From Tunturiibacter empetritectus (lineage in GTDB: Bacteria > Acidobacteriota > Terriglobia > Terriglobales > Acidobacteriaceae), in contig NZ_JACHDZ010000002.1 of assembly GCF_014201375.1 (NCBI RefSeq), positions 1-64,000 on the forward strand: a stretch of 64,000 nt of DNA. The letters run 5' to 3'. Within the stretch, counting starts at the first letter, position 1. Each line of letters opens with the position of its first letter. The position numbers and the translations under genes are program-made. Of the stretch, positions 29,401-37,387 are shown one piece after another. The notes beneath the pieces were generated by a model. It saw only the letters and a list, made by a program, of their open reading frames with translations. It searched no databases and had not been told where the DNA came from.

Positions 29401-32170
29401 CAAGATCCGCGGCCTCATTTGCCACAAGATTCGTGTCAAACAGCACCTCTAACTGCTTAACCGACAGAAAGAGCCAGGACAGATAAGCGGAGGATGATGG
29501 AGTTGCTGGAAACACTACGTTGGTGATCCGGTCGGAGGTCATATCCAAAGTTACCGAATTGGTCGGCATCATCCTGGCCAGGAGTTCGGTTTTACCGATA
29601 AGGGTCGTTGGATCACCACAGTTCCAGGTTAGAAGCCCGGATTTCGAATCGCAGACGCTAGTCCCAAGCAGATGGATACCGGCTGTGTCCCGACTTGTGA
29701 CCGTCAACGTCTCATGTTGCAACTGGTTTCCGGTCGTGTCATTCAGGACCAGATCGGCCACCCACGGTCCCGACGGCGGTGTGAAGTAAATGTCCACCGA
29801 GGGACACGAATTGTTATGGGAACGCTGGTCCGAAGGTTCGCAGCCGGGTTGCAGATCGATAGTCTTTGTCTCCGACACAACGCCACTCACCTGTAGGCTC
29901 ACCGTAGTCGCCGTGTCCACCCCCGTAAAATAGACGCGCATTACAGCTGGCTTGCCCGAAATCATGGGCATCGGTGGCTCTCCGTTCGCCAAAAGCGCGG
30001 TCTTCAGGTCGTCCAGGCTCTGATACACCTGGATCGATTGTGTGAACTCGACTGCAGCAATAGGAGCTGGCGGCAGGATGAGGAATGGCAGGTTGACGGT
30101 GGTCTTGTCCGGAGTGCCTTCGGAGTCTGTCACCTGGATTGTGATGGTTGGCGTCGGCATCGCCGTCGCCGTTGTTGGAGTACCGGAGAGAATGCCAGTC
30201 GCTGGATCGAGTGTGATGCCCTCCGGAATGTAGGAGGAGATACTCCAGGTATAGGGCTTGATTCCGCCAATCGCAGGCAGCGTGAATGAATACTTAGAGC
30301 CGACTTGCCCCTTGAGGACAATTCCGTTCGCGATCATCAGACTCTGCTTGACCGTGAGCGTAGTAGTTCCCGTTGCCTTGGCCGGGGATGAGTTCGAGTC
30401 GATCACCTGTAGCCCGAAGGTGTAGGTTCCAAATTGCTTCGGGGTACCCGTCAATACGCCCGTCGCCGGATCTATTCCTAGTCCGGGAGGGAGCGCTCCG
30501 GAGGTGACAGTCGTGGTGTATGGCGGAACGCCATCGAACTCGTCAGGCGGAATAATGTAGGGTGAACCCACCAATCCGTTGGGAAGAGTTGCAGGCACAT
30601 TGAGAGGGGCGATCACCTTCAATGTTGCAAAGCCGGACTCTTTGCCTCCACACGTGAGTGCATAGGTGTACAGGCCGCCTTTTGTCGGCGTAATGGTCGC
30701 TGAGCCATGAAACACTCCGCCACTGGAAGTCCCGGTCTGCTGACCGATCCACGCCCCCGCACCGGAGGAGGAGGTACTGCTGGTTACGGTTGCACCGCAC
30801 TGCTGCGCAGTCAACGAGAAGGCATTGAGAACCTGCCAGGTGATGGTGACCGGATTGCCCGCCAGTATTGTGGTAGGGCTGACCGTAACCTGTACCGGTG
30901 GAGGGAGAGGAGTTGTAGGCGCGAATTTGAAGACGCCACTGACCACGGTGCCGTAGAACAGTCCATCGCTAGCCTGCACCAGGGGAGTGTTGGGATCGAA
31001 CCCATCTACCTGTGGATTTGCTGAGGGGACCGTCGAGGTAGGTAAGCCTCCCTCAAAGTTATGCAGAGTGGTCAGTCCCGATGATGTTAATTGGTATAAC
31101 GTGCCGCATCCTTTCGGAGCGCAAAAGGAGGAGGTTGTATCTCCGCCGAGTGCAGTTGCTCCGTAGAAGTTGCCGTCGCTTCCAACTAAGAGAGCGCTGT
31201 TTCGGGTACTGATGATATCGGGGAACGAGTACAGGACGGTAAGCGTGCCGCCGGGAGTTACCTTGAAGGCCGTTCCAGGGAGGGTCGTGCCCGAAATGTC
31301 AGAGACTTGATTAATGCCGTAGAAATTTCCATCGCTGCCCTCAGCCAGTGGGCCGCCAGTGCTGGTACCTTCGCTGCTATCGAGAGCAAAGGTATGGACG
31401 GGAATCAGTGTCCCGGTCGTCGTGATCCGTACGATCCCGCCAACAGTGGAACCGGTCGTGCCTAGCGGGACCCCTGGTGTGGTATGCAGCGTGATGTAGA
31501 AGGTGCCGTCGCTCCCTTGCACGAGGGAGGTCGCATTGGTGCCTTGGGCGGCGATGCCCGTTGTTCCATCATAGGGAAATGTGTAGATGGTGGTGAGGAT
31601 CCCTCCCAGGGTGAGTTGGTAGAGACCGACGGAGTTCGTAAAATATAAATTTCCGTCGGAGCCCTGGATCAGGCCATTCGGTTGATTGCCGGGATCGAGC
31701 CCGGTTGAATTCGCGCCGAAGCTCTTCAGAAGGCTGAAGACTCCACCCGGCGTGATCTTGAAGATGACTCCGAGGCCGCCGGGACCGCTGTAGAAGGTGG
31801 AACCGTAGAAATTTCCGTCCGTGCCGACGATGAGAGCTGTGGGCATAAAGCCATCCGCGTTCGGATTCGTCGGCCCCGCGACTGGCTGGAAGGCATGGAA
31901 GACGCTCACACTGCCGCCCGGCGTGATCTGATAGATGTTTGAGCAATCCGAGCTGGAGCTGCCCGGGCACGTTGGTTGATTGCCTTGCACCGTATAGGAG
32001 TAGAAATTTCCGTCAGGGGCCTGCAACAGGCCGGCTCCGGCGTCTCCGATTTCGATGATCGTATTGGTCCCGGCAGAGGTTTGGGCCGGCATCGGTCCTG
32101 TGAAGACCAATACCAGGCTCGCAAAGACAAGCATTTTAAAAACAGGCAGATTCAAGAAACAGCGGAACAT
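26441..32170 (-). CDS. Giant secreted GloVer/Ig-repeat protein with a metzincin-type motif
   Basis: 1,909 aa from an ATG with GGGGTGA upstream; the frame is open a further 23 codons before it. Signal peptide about 8-28 (ending PAQTS). Then: GloVer-type repeats (about 40-430) with recurring GSDGNFYG; Ig-like and two He_PIG modules (LPPGLGIDPATGVLTGTP) about 430-720; a central region with HETGHTLGLRH at residues 980-990, which fits the zinc-binding HExxHxxGxxH of metzincin proteases; further Ig-like, MBG and Big_3 modules; and a C-terminal tail with a hydrophobic stretch and GITGCGG. It is probably an extracellular or surface protease with binding repeats. The repeat families are clear; the protease activity is inferred from the motif alone. 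Confidence 0.88.
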   Translation of the reverse strand: MFRCFLNLPVFKMLVFASLVLVFTGPMPAQTSAGTNTIIEIGDAGAGLLQAPDGNFYSYTVQGNQPTCPGSSSSDCSNIYQITPGGSVSVFHAFQPVAGPTNPNADGFMPTALIVGTDGNFYGSTFYSGPGGLGVIFKITPGGVFSLLKSFGANSTGLDPGNQPNGLIQGSDGNLYFTNSVGLYQLTLGGILTTIYTFPYDGTTGIAAQGTNATSLVQGSDGTFYITLHTTPGVPLGTTGSTVGGIVRITTTGTLIPVHTFALDSSEGTSTGGPLAEGSDGNFYGINQVSDISGTTLPGTAFKVTPGGTLTVLYSFPDIISTRNSALLVGSDGNFYGATALGGDTTSSFCAPKGCGTLYQLTSSGLTTLHNFEGGLPTSTVPSANPQVDGFDPNTPLVQASDGLFYGTVVSGVFKFAPTTPLPPPVQVTVSPTTILAGNPVTITWQVLNAFSLTAQQCGATVTSSTSSSGAGAWIGQQTGTSSGGVFHGSATITPTKGGLYTYALTCGGKESGFATLKVIAPLNVPATLPNGLVGSPYIIPPDEFDGVPPYTTTVTSGALPPGLGIDPATGVLTGTPKQFGTYTFGLQVIDSNSSPAKATGTTTLTVKQSLMIANGIVLKGQVGSKYSFTLPAIGGIKPYTWSISSYIPEGITLDPATGILSGTPTTATAMPTPTITIQVTDSEGTPDKTTVNLPFLILPPAPIAAVEFTQSIQVYQSLDDLKTALLANGEPPMPMISGKPAVMRVYFTGVDTATTVSLQVSGVVSETKTIDLQPGCEPSDQRSHNNSCPSVDIYFTPPSGPWVADLVLNDTTGNQLQHETLTVTSRDTAGIHLLGTSVCDSKSGLLTWNCGDPTTLIGKTELLARMMPTNSVTLDMTSDRITNVVFPATPSSSAYLSWLFLSVKQLEVLFDTNLVANEAADLAANTYSLRYGIYRHNLDPTGKISADTGVAYKIPGRGATSADFTERLGVDATATVVTHETGHTLGLRHTNIRGPESDMPPGCYNLAADSTTDWHPMITNNVQSSIQYEYPFDVSTGTVLDPNSTFELMSYCSPRWISPQRYDTVTQTLGGGTPVGDRLRSPVHAEASQLAHPHASAPVIGPYWLVSGAIQSTGVVFDPIFQDTLNGTSDPGAGTYSIEEQNSAGLALYTRYFTPIGSGTDIATGPDLVFDPTFAVSIPVTSGVSSLVVKDSTGTLIGNVAITGTAPSVSITSPVAGFSASGLQTVSWTATSPSSALTSRVLYSSNSGATWSQMGEIADNGLSLDFGSLPGTNGATALIKVLVSDGVNTGNATSIPFSVGRKVPTIVQILSPAANFVHATADPLLLIGAAYDPDDGMLHGTSLVWKSDIQGTLGNGSPLSVSLNPGTHNLTLTATDSDGNSISTSVSVLISGARPTLSLTTAANSSNCVNATVAAAPGAQGANLTLVQFSITGGATYIGIPTGNLPFTLTVPGSGSVNLVARAYDASGQSAAKSTVVIIPATCVQAVKPNPAITWTNPAAITYGTPLGSTQLNASASVPGVFSYSPVAGTVLGVGSQTLSTTFTPTDTVTYAVVTSTTTLAVTPAQLTITPVNATRTYGAANPIFTFSTSGFVNGDSASVLSGAPALTTSTTTTSSAGSYPISAAQGTLAATNYAFNFGAGTLTVTQATSAVSLQLSASSIVVGNTETVTVTVSSAGAGTPTGTINFLDGTTALGSATLTNGQASFTTSSLAAGAHTLNVSYSGDTNFSSGSGSASVTVNAAPTDFAFAAGGTTTQTVQAGQVAMYSFSLTPMSGGYPAAVTFTVSGLPNGATATFTPSSIPANGAAQTVTLNIQTAAKTAINGRLWPHSLTPFTLAMFVFPVATWRRLRRSKKRFGSKLLVITAVALGAGITGCGGKGTSSAQTYTLVVTATSGAVQHNSTLTLIVQ

Positions 32171-32397
32171 CTGGTCACCCCTTTTGGCGGGTAGATGGTG
32201 CCATCGACCGCTGTTCACGCGTCTCCCGCTCCAGTGCAACCGGGTGCTGAATATTGTCGGGAAGGGCTGAATGCGCGGTTTTGCGACATCTTACCGGGTG
32301 CTATCATAAGGTCCGAACCAGCGGCAACCAAGTGACATGTAGTGCCGAGCCGGGACAAATAGGGCCTTTTATTGAACGAAATCGAAGGAGTTACTCT

Positions 32398-33966
32398 ATG
32401 CCGGTTCCTCCGCCCGAAACTTCGGATAATAGTGAGAGGATCGATCCCGCACCCCGGCTGGTAGGATGGAAAGAAATTGCAGCTTATCTGGACAAGGCCG
32501 ATCGTACAGTCAAGCGGTGGGGACGAGACCGGGGGTTGCCCGTCCACCGTGTGCCAGGGGTCGCAAATACCTCGGTTTATGCTTATCCCGTTGAGTTGGA
32601 CCGATGGCTTGAGTCTGCCCACGCTGCCGAGTTAACCAGCCCCGAAAAAACGGAGGAGATTGAGTTACAGGGAAATGAGCCTGTAATAGGAGTGCCGGCG
32701 ATCGAATCTTTGGCCGCCGTAACAGTCCCGGTCTCCCCGCGTACCTTCTGGAGCCCTAAAAGAAAATGGGCGATAGCATTTGTCGCCATACTTCTTATCG
32801 CCATTGGGGTCAATGGAGCCATAGGCATATCTGGCGGTGGTCCACCAACCGATCTGCTTTCCTCATTTTTTGCAAAGAAGCACCGGCCATCGAATTCGGC
32901 CGCGTCGCTCGTCACCTCTGATGCGGAGAAGAAGATTGCTCGCGACTACTATCTGAGAGGCCGCTATGAGTGGAATCAGAGAACGCCGGAAAGCCTGAAT
33001 CGCGCTCTTGATCTCTTTACCCAAGCAATTGTTCACGATCCCAACGACGCACATGCCTATGTAGGTCTGGCGGATACCTATGACCTACTTCGCGAATACT
33101 CAACAGCATCAGATAGCGAAGTGTTCCCGCGCGCAATTGCTGCAGCCAGGAAGGCAGTTGCCCTTGACAATTCGCTTGCCGAAGCACATCGAGCCCTCGC
33201 ATTTGCCGAAATGTATGGAAGTTGGGACTTTGTCGATGCGGAAAAAGAATTTCGCTTAGCAATTGCACTCAACCCTGGCGATCCACAAGCCCGCCGGTGG
33301 TATGCCAATGCATTTGCCATGCCGGGCCGTTATGCGGAAACGCTGAAGCAAATGGATAAAGCCCAGGAGCTCGATCCTTCGTCTCACTCGACCCTCGCGG
33401 ATAAAGGCTGGATGTTGTACAACTCCGGGAAGACCGAAGAGGCAATTACTTTGCTAAAGGAGGTAGAGCGATCTGCTCCAGAGTTTCGGTCCCCTCATTT
33501 TTACCTCATGCTCATAAGTCTGGATCTTCGCGACTATCCGACCTATCTTTCAGAAGGACAACTTGCGGCACAATCAATGGACGACCCCGTTCTTAAGGAC
33601 ATAATCAATTTCGCCCGGGCCGGATATAAACGCAATGGTGACCAGGGCCTATTGGAAGCGTTATATGCAAAGCAGAAAGAATATTACCAAGCGGGAAAAT
33701 TGCGGGCCACTACGCTGGCAAAGACGTGCGCGCTCATAGGGAAAAAGCAGGAAGCATTGAAGCTTTTGGAGCAGGCGTACGATAGTCACGACGCAGATGT
33801 ACTCTCGTGCCTGTCACATCCTGACCTGTTGACCCTAAAAGATGAACCCAAATATCAGATGCTGGTCAGAAGGATCAACTTTCCTGAAGCCTCCGCAACA
33901 ACCTCTCAACCAAATCTGGCCAGGATCGGTAGTGGTCCCCTCGATACAACAACTCCTCAGCATTGA
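32398..33966 (+). CDS. HTH-transmembrane-TPR protein
   Basis: 522 aa from an ATG with GAAGGAG upstream. The N-terminal helix-turn-helix resembles MerR/excisionase domains (LVGWKEIAAYLDKADRTVKR..., about residues 20-75). A single membrane helix follows (about 118-145, WAIAFVAILLIAIGVNGAIG) and then tetratricopeptide repeats (about 180-480). This architecture, a cytoplasmic DNA-binding head with an outer TPR sensor, is common in Acidobacteria as a membrane-bound regulator. It starts 227 bp from the divergent giant GloVer protein, which may be its target (inference). The signal and DNA site are unknown. Confidence 0.88.
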   Translation: MPVPPPETSDNSERIDPAPRLVGWKEIAAYLDKADRTVKRWGRDRGLPVHRVPGVANTSVYAYPVELDRWLESAHAAELTSPEKTEEIELQGNEPVIGVPAIESLAAVTVPVSPRTFWSPKRKWAIAFVAILLIAIGVNGAIGISGGGPPTDLLSSFFAKKHRPSNSAASLVTSDAEKKIARDYYLRGRYEWNQRTPESLNRALDLFTQAIVHDPNDAHAYVGLADTYDLLREYSTASDSEVFPRAIAAARKAVALDNSLAEAHRALAFAEMYGSWDFVDAEKEFRLAIALNPGDPQARRWYANAFAMPGRYAETLKQMDKAQELDPSSHSTLADKGWMLYNSGKTEEAITLLKEVERSAPEFRSPHFYLMLISLDLRDYPTYLSEGQLAAQSMDDPVLKDIINFARAGYKRNGDQGLLEALYAKQKEYYQAGKLRATTLAKTCALIGKKQEALKLLEQAYDSHDADVLSCLSHPDLLTLKDEPKYQMLVRRINFPEASATTSQPNLARIGSGPLDTTTPQH

Positions 33967-34109
33967 GCTAAGGCACTCGCGATCTCTCGACAGCGCGTCA
34001 TTGGCATTCACGGCCGAAACCCGGTTCAAGCTGAGCTTCGACGAGGGCAGTGAGAGAAATACGATTAGCTGCGTTCTGCACAAAGACCTGACCGACGAGA
34101 ATTGAAAGC

Positions 34110-34295
34110 GTCTCTCCGATTCGGTCAATCAAAGTCTCTCTTCCAAATAGCTGGCACCTCACAGTCGGGACATCGAGTGACTTCCAGTTCGATGTCAACT
34201 CGGATGGCCAGCGGTTCATCATGACCGCCACCGGCTCAACGCCGTTACCAGACTTTACTGTCATCCAAAACTGGCAGGATAAATTTCGCCTCTAG
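34110..34295 (+). pseudogene. C-terminal remnant of a PD40/TolB-like propeller protein
   Basis: The plus strand encodes DFQFDVNSDGQRFIMTATG, then PLPDFTVIQNWQDKFRL and a stop at 34293-34295. The pattern (FDV..DGQRF......TV..NW...) is the usual C-terminus of acidobacterial PD40 beta-propeller proteins, often fused to Ser/Thr kinases. No upstream portion of such a gene is present. Confidence 0.75.
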
Positions 34296-34527
34296 TTCTG
34301 AAATCTAAAAAAGCGGCAGTTAGCAACGATAAACGCGTATGTCGCCGCGAATGCTGGTGGATTCACGCCAAATCGCCAATGCGCTCATCGAGAGGCGTCT
34401 ATCACTCCGCCTAACTCGCAATGACAAAACTGCACGAAGGATCGACTCACTTCGCGCGGGGGTTTGAAGCAGGTTTTTATGGTGACAGGAACAATACGGG
34501 AACATCACCCACTCATATTTTTAAATC

Positions 34528-34658
34528 ACTTACAGGAAAGGAGTAAGGACAACCTCGGAGAATTACCGCTGAGATTTCCTGTAAGTTGTTGATTATAAAT
34601 GGTGGCCAGAGACGGGATCGTTCTTTCCATGGGTCTTGTCGTTCTGTAAGTTACAGAA
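34528..34658. repeat. Cluster of ACTTACAG motifs
   Basis: ACTTACAGGAAA (plus, 34528-34539), TTTCCTGTAAGT (its reverse complement, 34575-34586) and the perfect palindrome TTCTGTAA-G-TTACAGAA (34642-34658) lie within 130 bp. The same core occurs in the att-like remnant at 23704-23711. They may be recombinase or regulator binding sites. Confidence 0.55.
34573..34620 (-). other. Inverted tRNA 3'-end-like attachment-site remnant
   Basis: Read on the minus strand: CGATCCCGTCTCTGGCCACC-A, then a TTTATAATCAACAACTTACAGGAAAT tail (given here in pieces of the same block). It aligns base for base with 23670-23715 over the tRNA acceptor/CCA part and the ACTTACAG tail, with about ten differences. Only the 3' end of a tRNA is present. 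Confidence 0.62.
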
Positions 34659-34703
34659 AATGCAATGACGAGAAATGCGAAAATGCCACCTCTCCCGGCT
34701 TGG

Positions 34704-34723
34704 CGGTACAAAATTGGTACAAA
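34704..34723. repeat. Paired GGTACAAAA direct repeat
   Basis: GGTACAAAA at 34704-34712 and 34715-34723, separated by TT. Such closely spaced direct repeats next to tRNA-derived att sequences often serve as arm sites for integrase or excisionase; this is inference. Confidence 0.4.
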
Positions 34724-34950
34724 ACGACCTCATCTCATAAATGACATTGCTGATTCTGCGACTGGCCGATTCGCTTCGCGATCACTGATTTCGCGGCGGT
34801 TCGAAGCTTTCTATAGAAAGTTTCTTCTCCCTGATAATATGAGTGCCTACCTGTCAAATTATCTACAACTATTTTCCCTGTTTTGCGTCATAATGTGCGT
34901 GAGGGATTTCCCTCGCAGACCTATTGAGGAAGTGATAAGGAGAGTGTGCT

Positions 34951-35472
34951 ATGACCACGATGACTCGCTTTGTTCCGTTCCGTTCGCCGCTGGAGGGCGT
35001 TGCCGTACTCCAGAATCGGCTCAACTCTATCTTCAACGATTTCGCCAGCCCCAATGGCGAACTGCAAAATGAAAGCCTGAGTGCCGGGAACTTCATTCCT
35101 CCCGTCGATATCTACGAAGACGCGCACCGCTTGGTGCTGAGGCTGGAGGTTCCGGGTATCCCGCAGGAGGACCTGCAGATCAACTTGGAAAACCAGACCC
35201 TTACGGTCAAAGGCGAACGCAAGCTCGTCGCAGAAGAGAAAGAAGAGAACTACCACCGGATCGAGCGCAGGTATGGCAGCTTTGTCCGCAGCTTCACTCT
35301 GCCGATGACAATCGATACCGACTCCGTGCAGGCCAACTTCGAAAACGGCGTCCTTTCGGTCACGCTGCAAAAAAAGGAAGCTGCCAAGCCGAAGCAGGTC
35401 AAGATCGAGATCGGTTCGGGTAGCAGCTCGAAGTCGGCTCCGAAGCAGATGGAAGGCTCGCGCGCGGCCTGA
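34951..35472 (+). CDS. Small heat shock protein, Hsp20 family
   Basis: A 173-aa ATP-independent holdase chaperone. The alpha-crystallin domain spans about residues 47-150, with PPVDIYED at its start, LEVPGIPQEDLQINLE, the RRYGSFVRSFTLP strand and the hallmark ENGVLSVTLQK. The tail carries a Ser/Lys-rich extension. The ATG follows AAGGAGAG. It is the first gene of a stress-type cluster (PsiE-like, VWA protein, YfdX lipoprotein), and a GC-rich hairpin follows its stop, which could raise its transcript level relative to the downstream genes. Confidence 0.96.
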   Translation: MTTMTRFVPFRSPLEGVAVLQNRLNSIFNDFASPNGELQNESLSAGNFIPPVDIYEDAHRLVLRLEVPGIPQEDLQINLENQTLTVKGERKLVAEEKEENYHRIERRYGSFVRSFTLPMTIDTDSVQANFENGVLSVTLQKKEAAKPKQVKIEIGSGSSSKSAPKQMEGSRAA

Positions 35473-35528
35473 GAGGCGGCGGCACCGCAACACCCCAAAA
35501 TAACCAGACGTAAACCTTGCCCTGGGAA

Positions 35529-35552
35529 GGGTGCGCTCCTGGGAGCGCGCCC
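35529..35552 (+). terminator. GC-rich hairpin between hsp20 and the PsiE-like gene
   Basis: GGGTGCGCTCC (35529-35539) pairs with GGAGCGCGCCC (35542-35552), 11 bp with one G-T pair. No U-run follows, so it is more likely an attenuating or RNA-stabilising hairpin than a full terminator. Confidence 0.6.
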
Positions 35553-35596
35553 TCCTGTGCGGCGGTACTGAAAGGAGCAGTACCCAAGGAGGAGCC

Positions 35597-36169
35597 GTGA
35601 AGCATCTCTTCAATCTCGATTTCCAAAAACGTTGGGGCACTTTTTCGATCTACGAGAAGTTCGAGCACCTGATTATCACGCTGCTGACAGCCATCATCGC
35701 AGCTATCGTGGGGGCGGCGACCTGGCAACTCGTCCTCCATACCGTCGCCCTGGTCCGCAGCCACCTGCTTGATCCCAGAGACTCTCAGGTCTTCCAGACC
35801 GTATTCGGGATGGTTCTGACGGTCCTGATCGCGATGGAGTTCAAGCATTCCTTACTGGTCGTTCTGCATCATCAGCGCGACATCATTCAGATTCGCTCCG
35901 TCGTGCTGATCGCGCTGCTGGCACTGGTCCGCAAGTTCATCATCCTCGACATCTACCAGACTCAGCCAATGGTGGTCTTTGCCTTGGCAGCGGGTTCCTT
36001 GTCGCTGGGTATCGTGTTCTGGCTGGTCCGCAATGAGGATGACGGCAAAGCAGTTCCAGAGACCGGGTCAGAGACAAAGGCGAATGCCGACGCCGCACCG
36101 CGGCGTCCTTCGATGAGCGCCATCGACCGGCCGTGGCATAGCGCCCGGAAAGACCAACAAACCGCTTAA
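35597..36169 (+). CDS. PsiE-like phosphate-starvation-inducible family membrane protein
   Basis: 190 aa from a GTG with AAGGAGGAG directly upstream; no better ATG exists in frame. Four membrane helices are visible (about 24-48, 66-90, 101-118, 125-144) with the PsiE-family core EFKHSLLVVLHHQRDIIQIR followed by LVRKFIILDI. A charged C-terminal tail of about 45 residues follows. Its function is not known. PsiE homologues also occur in transmissible stress-tolerance loci, matching its place here between hsp20 and yfdX. Confidence 0.88.
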   Translation: MKHLFNLDFQKRWGTFSIYEKFEHLIITLLTAIIAAIVGAATWQLVLHTVALVRSHLLDPRDSQVFQTVFGMVLTVLIAMEFKHSLLVVLHHQRDIIQIRSVVLIALLALVRKFIILDIYQTQPMVVFALAAGSLSLGIVFWLVRNEDDGKAVPETGSETKANADAAPRRPSMSAIDRPWHSARKDQQTA

Positions 36170-36186
36170 CGAAAGGGAGCAGAACG

Positions 36187-37278
36187 ATGCTGAGAAGAAT
36201 TTGCCTTGGAAACCTCGTGGCGATGCTTTTATGGACCGCCTTAGCTGCTGCGCAATCCCCACCAGGCCCTAGCGCTCATCACCGACAGGTCCAGATCCCT
36301 ACTCGCCCCGCCGCACTCTTCACTGGCGAGCAGGGCAAACAACGGTCGGAGATTCACTACGATCCCGCTACCTCCAACGTTACGATGAAACTGCTGGTGC
36401 AGGACCCGGCTGGCTATTTTATTCCCAACCTGCATCGCGATAACTTCGCCGTCTATGAGAACGGCGTGCGCCAGCAGAACGCGACCGTTGAGATCGAACA
36501 TGCTCCCATCACTCTGGGTATTGTGTTGGAACATGGAGGCCGCTACAAGGGCTTCAACAAGACCTCTTCCGATGAAGTTCTCAGAGCGGGTCAGCAGCTT
36601 CTTGGCGAGCTCGGCCGGCAGGACAAGGTTGCCATCTGGGAGTATGCCGACAGGGCACAACAGGTCGCAGATTTCTCGACGGGTCACGAGCGGCTTGAAC
36701 AGCTTTTTATTACTTCCGGTGTTCCCGACTCGTCTGAGACCAACTTCTACGATGCCCTGGTCTCGACCTCTGAGGCCATGAAGACGGTCACTGGTTGTAA
36801 GGCGTTGATCGTCATTACCTCCGGCGTCGATACCTTCAGCAAAGCCAAGTACGCGGACGCGCTGAATGCCGTGCGCGCGTCCGGCACTCCGGTCTACATC
36901 ATCAACCTTGGTCCCGATCTGCGCGAGGCCGCCAAGAGCTATGCGAGCGCCGGGCCCTACGCGCACCTGGATTGGCAGAAGACCGAAGCTCAACTTAGAG
37001 AGATTGCCAACGTCTCGGGAGGTCGAATATACACCGAAAGCGGCGTTCTGGACCTCACCCCAGTTTATGACGACCTGATGGAAAACCTGAGAGTGCGTTA
37101 TGTGATCAGCTATCGCTCCACCACGAACGGTCCGCTCGACGCCGCACGAACCGTTCGGGTCGAACTGGTTGACCCGACGACAAATGGCCCCGTGGAGATC
37201 ATCGACGCAAATGGAAAGGTTATTCGATCGAAGGTCGTCGTAGAGAACAGCTACGAGCCCAACGCCGCTTCGACCTAA
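36187..37278 (+). CDS. Exported VWFA-related protein (acidobacterial type)
   Basis: 363 aa with a signal peptide (about 1-23). A beta-rich segment with NFAVYENGVRQ (about 88-100) precedes a von Willebrand A-type domain (about 115-320). The usual MIDAS DxSxS reads VLEHGGR here, so metal binding of the classic kind is doubtful. KALIVITSGVDTFS and PVYIINLG fit later strands. It closely follows the PsiE-like gene and precedes a YfdX lipoprotein gene, so it is likely part of the same stress operon. The partner is unknown. Confidence 0.87.
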   Translation: MLRRICLGNLVAMLLWTALAAAQSPPGPSAHHRQVQIPTRPAALFTGEQGKQRSEIHYDPATSNVTMKLLVQDPAGYFIPNLHRDNFAVYENGVRQQNATVEIEHAPITLGIVLEHGGRYKGFNKTSSDEVLRAGQQLLGELGRQDKVAIWEYADRAQQVADFSTGHERLEQLFITSGVPDSSETNFYDALVSTSEAMKTVTGCKALIVITSGVDTFSKAKYADALNAVRASGTPVYIINLGPDLREAAKSYASAGPYAHLDWQKTEAQLREIANVSGGRIYTESGVLDLTPVYDDLMENLRVRYVISYRSTTNGPLDAARTVRVELVDPTTNGPVEIIDANGKVIRSKVVVENSYEPNAAST

Positions 37279-37387
37279 AAGGGCGGTACTTGTTCAAGGG
37301 GATAAACGACCTGAAAGTGGCTGGTTCGTCTACCCAGGAACGTAAAGGCAGGTCCCTCGAAGGAACTGCTCGGAAAGGAGAAAAACG

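Larger units (their letters stand above)
33967..34950. other. Gene-poor region with relics and att-like sequences
   Basis: 984 bp without an intact gene. It contains the tail of a beta-propeller protein, an inverted tRNA-3'-end-like sequence, several ACTTACAG motifs and a paired GGTACAAAA repeat (own entries). The remaining sequence shows nothing I recognise. The last 60 bp before 34951 must hold the hsp20 promoter. Confidence 0.65.

Noticed and set aside
34665..35072. 135-aa plus-strand frame overlapping hsp20
   Set aside because: It overlaps the hsp20 start in another frame and shows no family motif; the region before it is att-like non-coding DNA.
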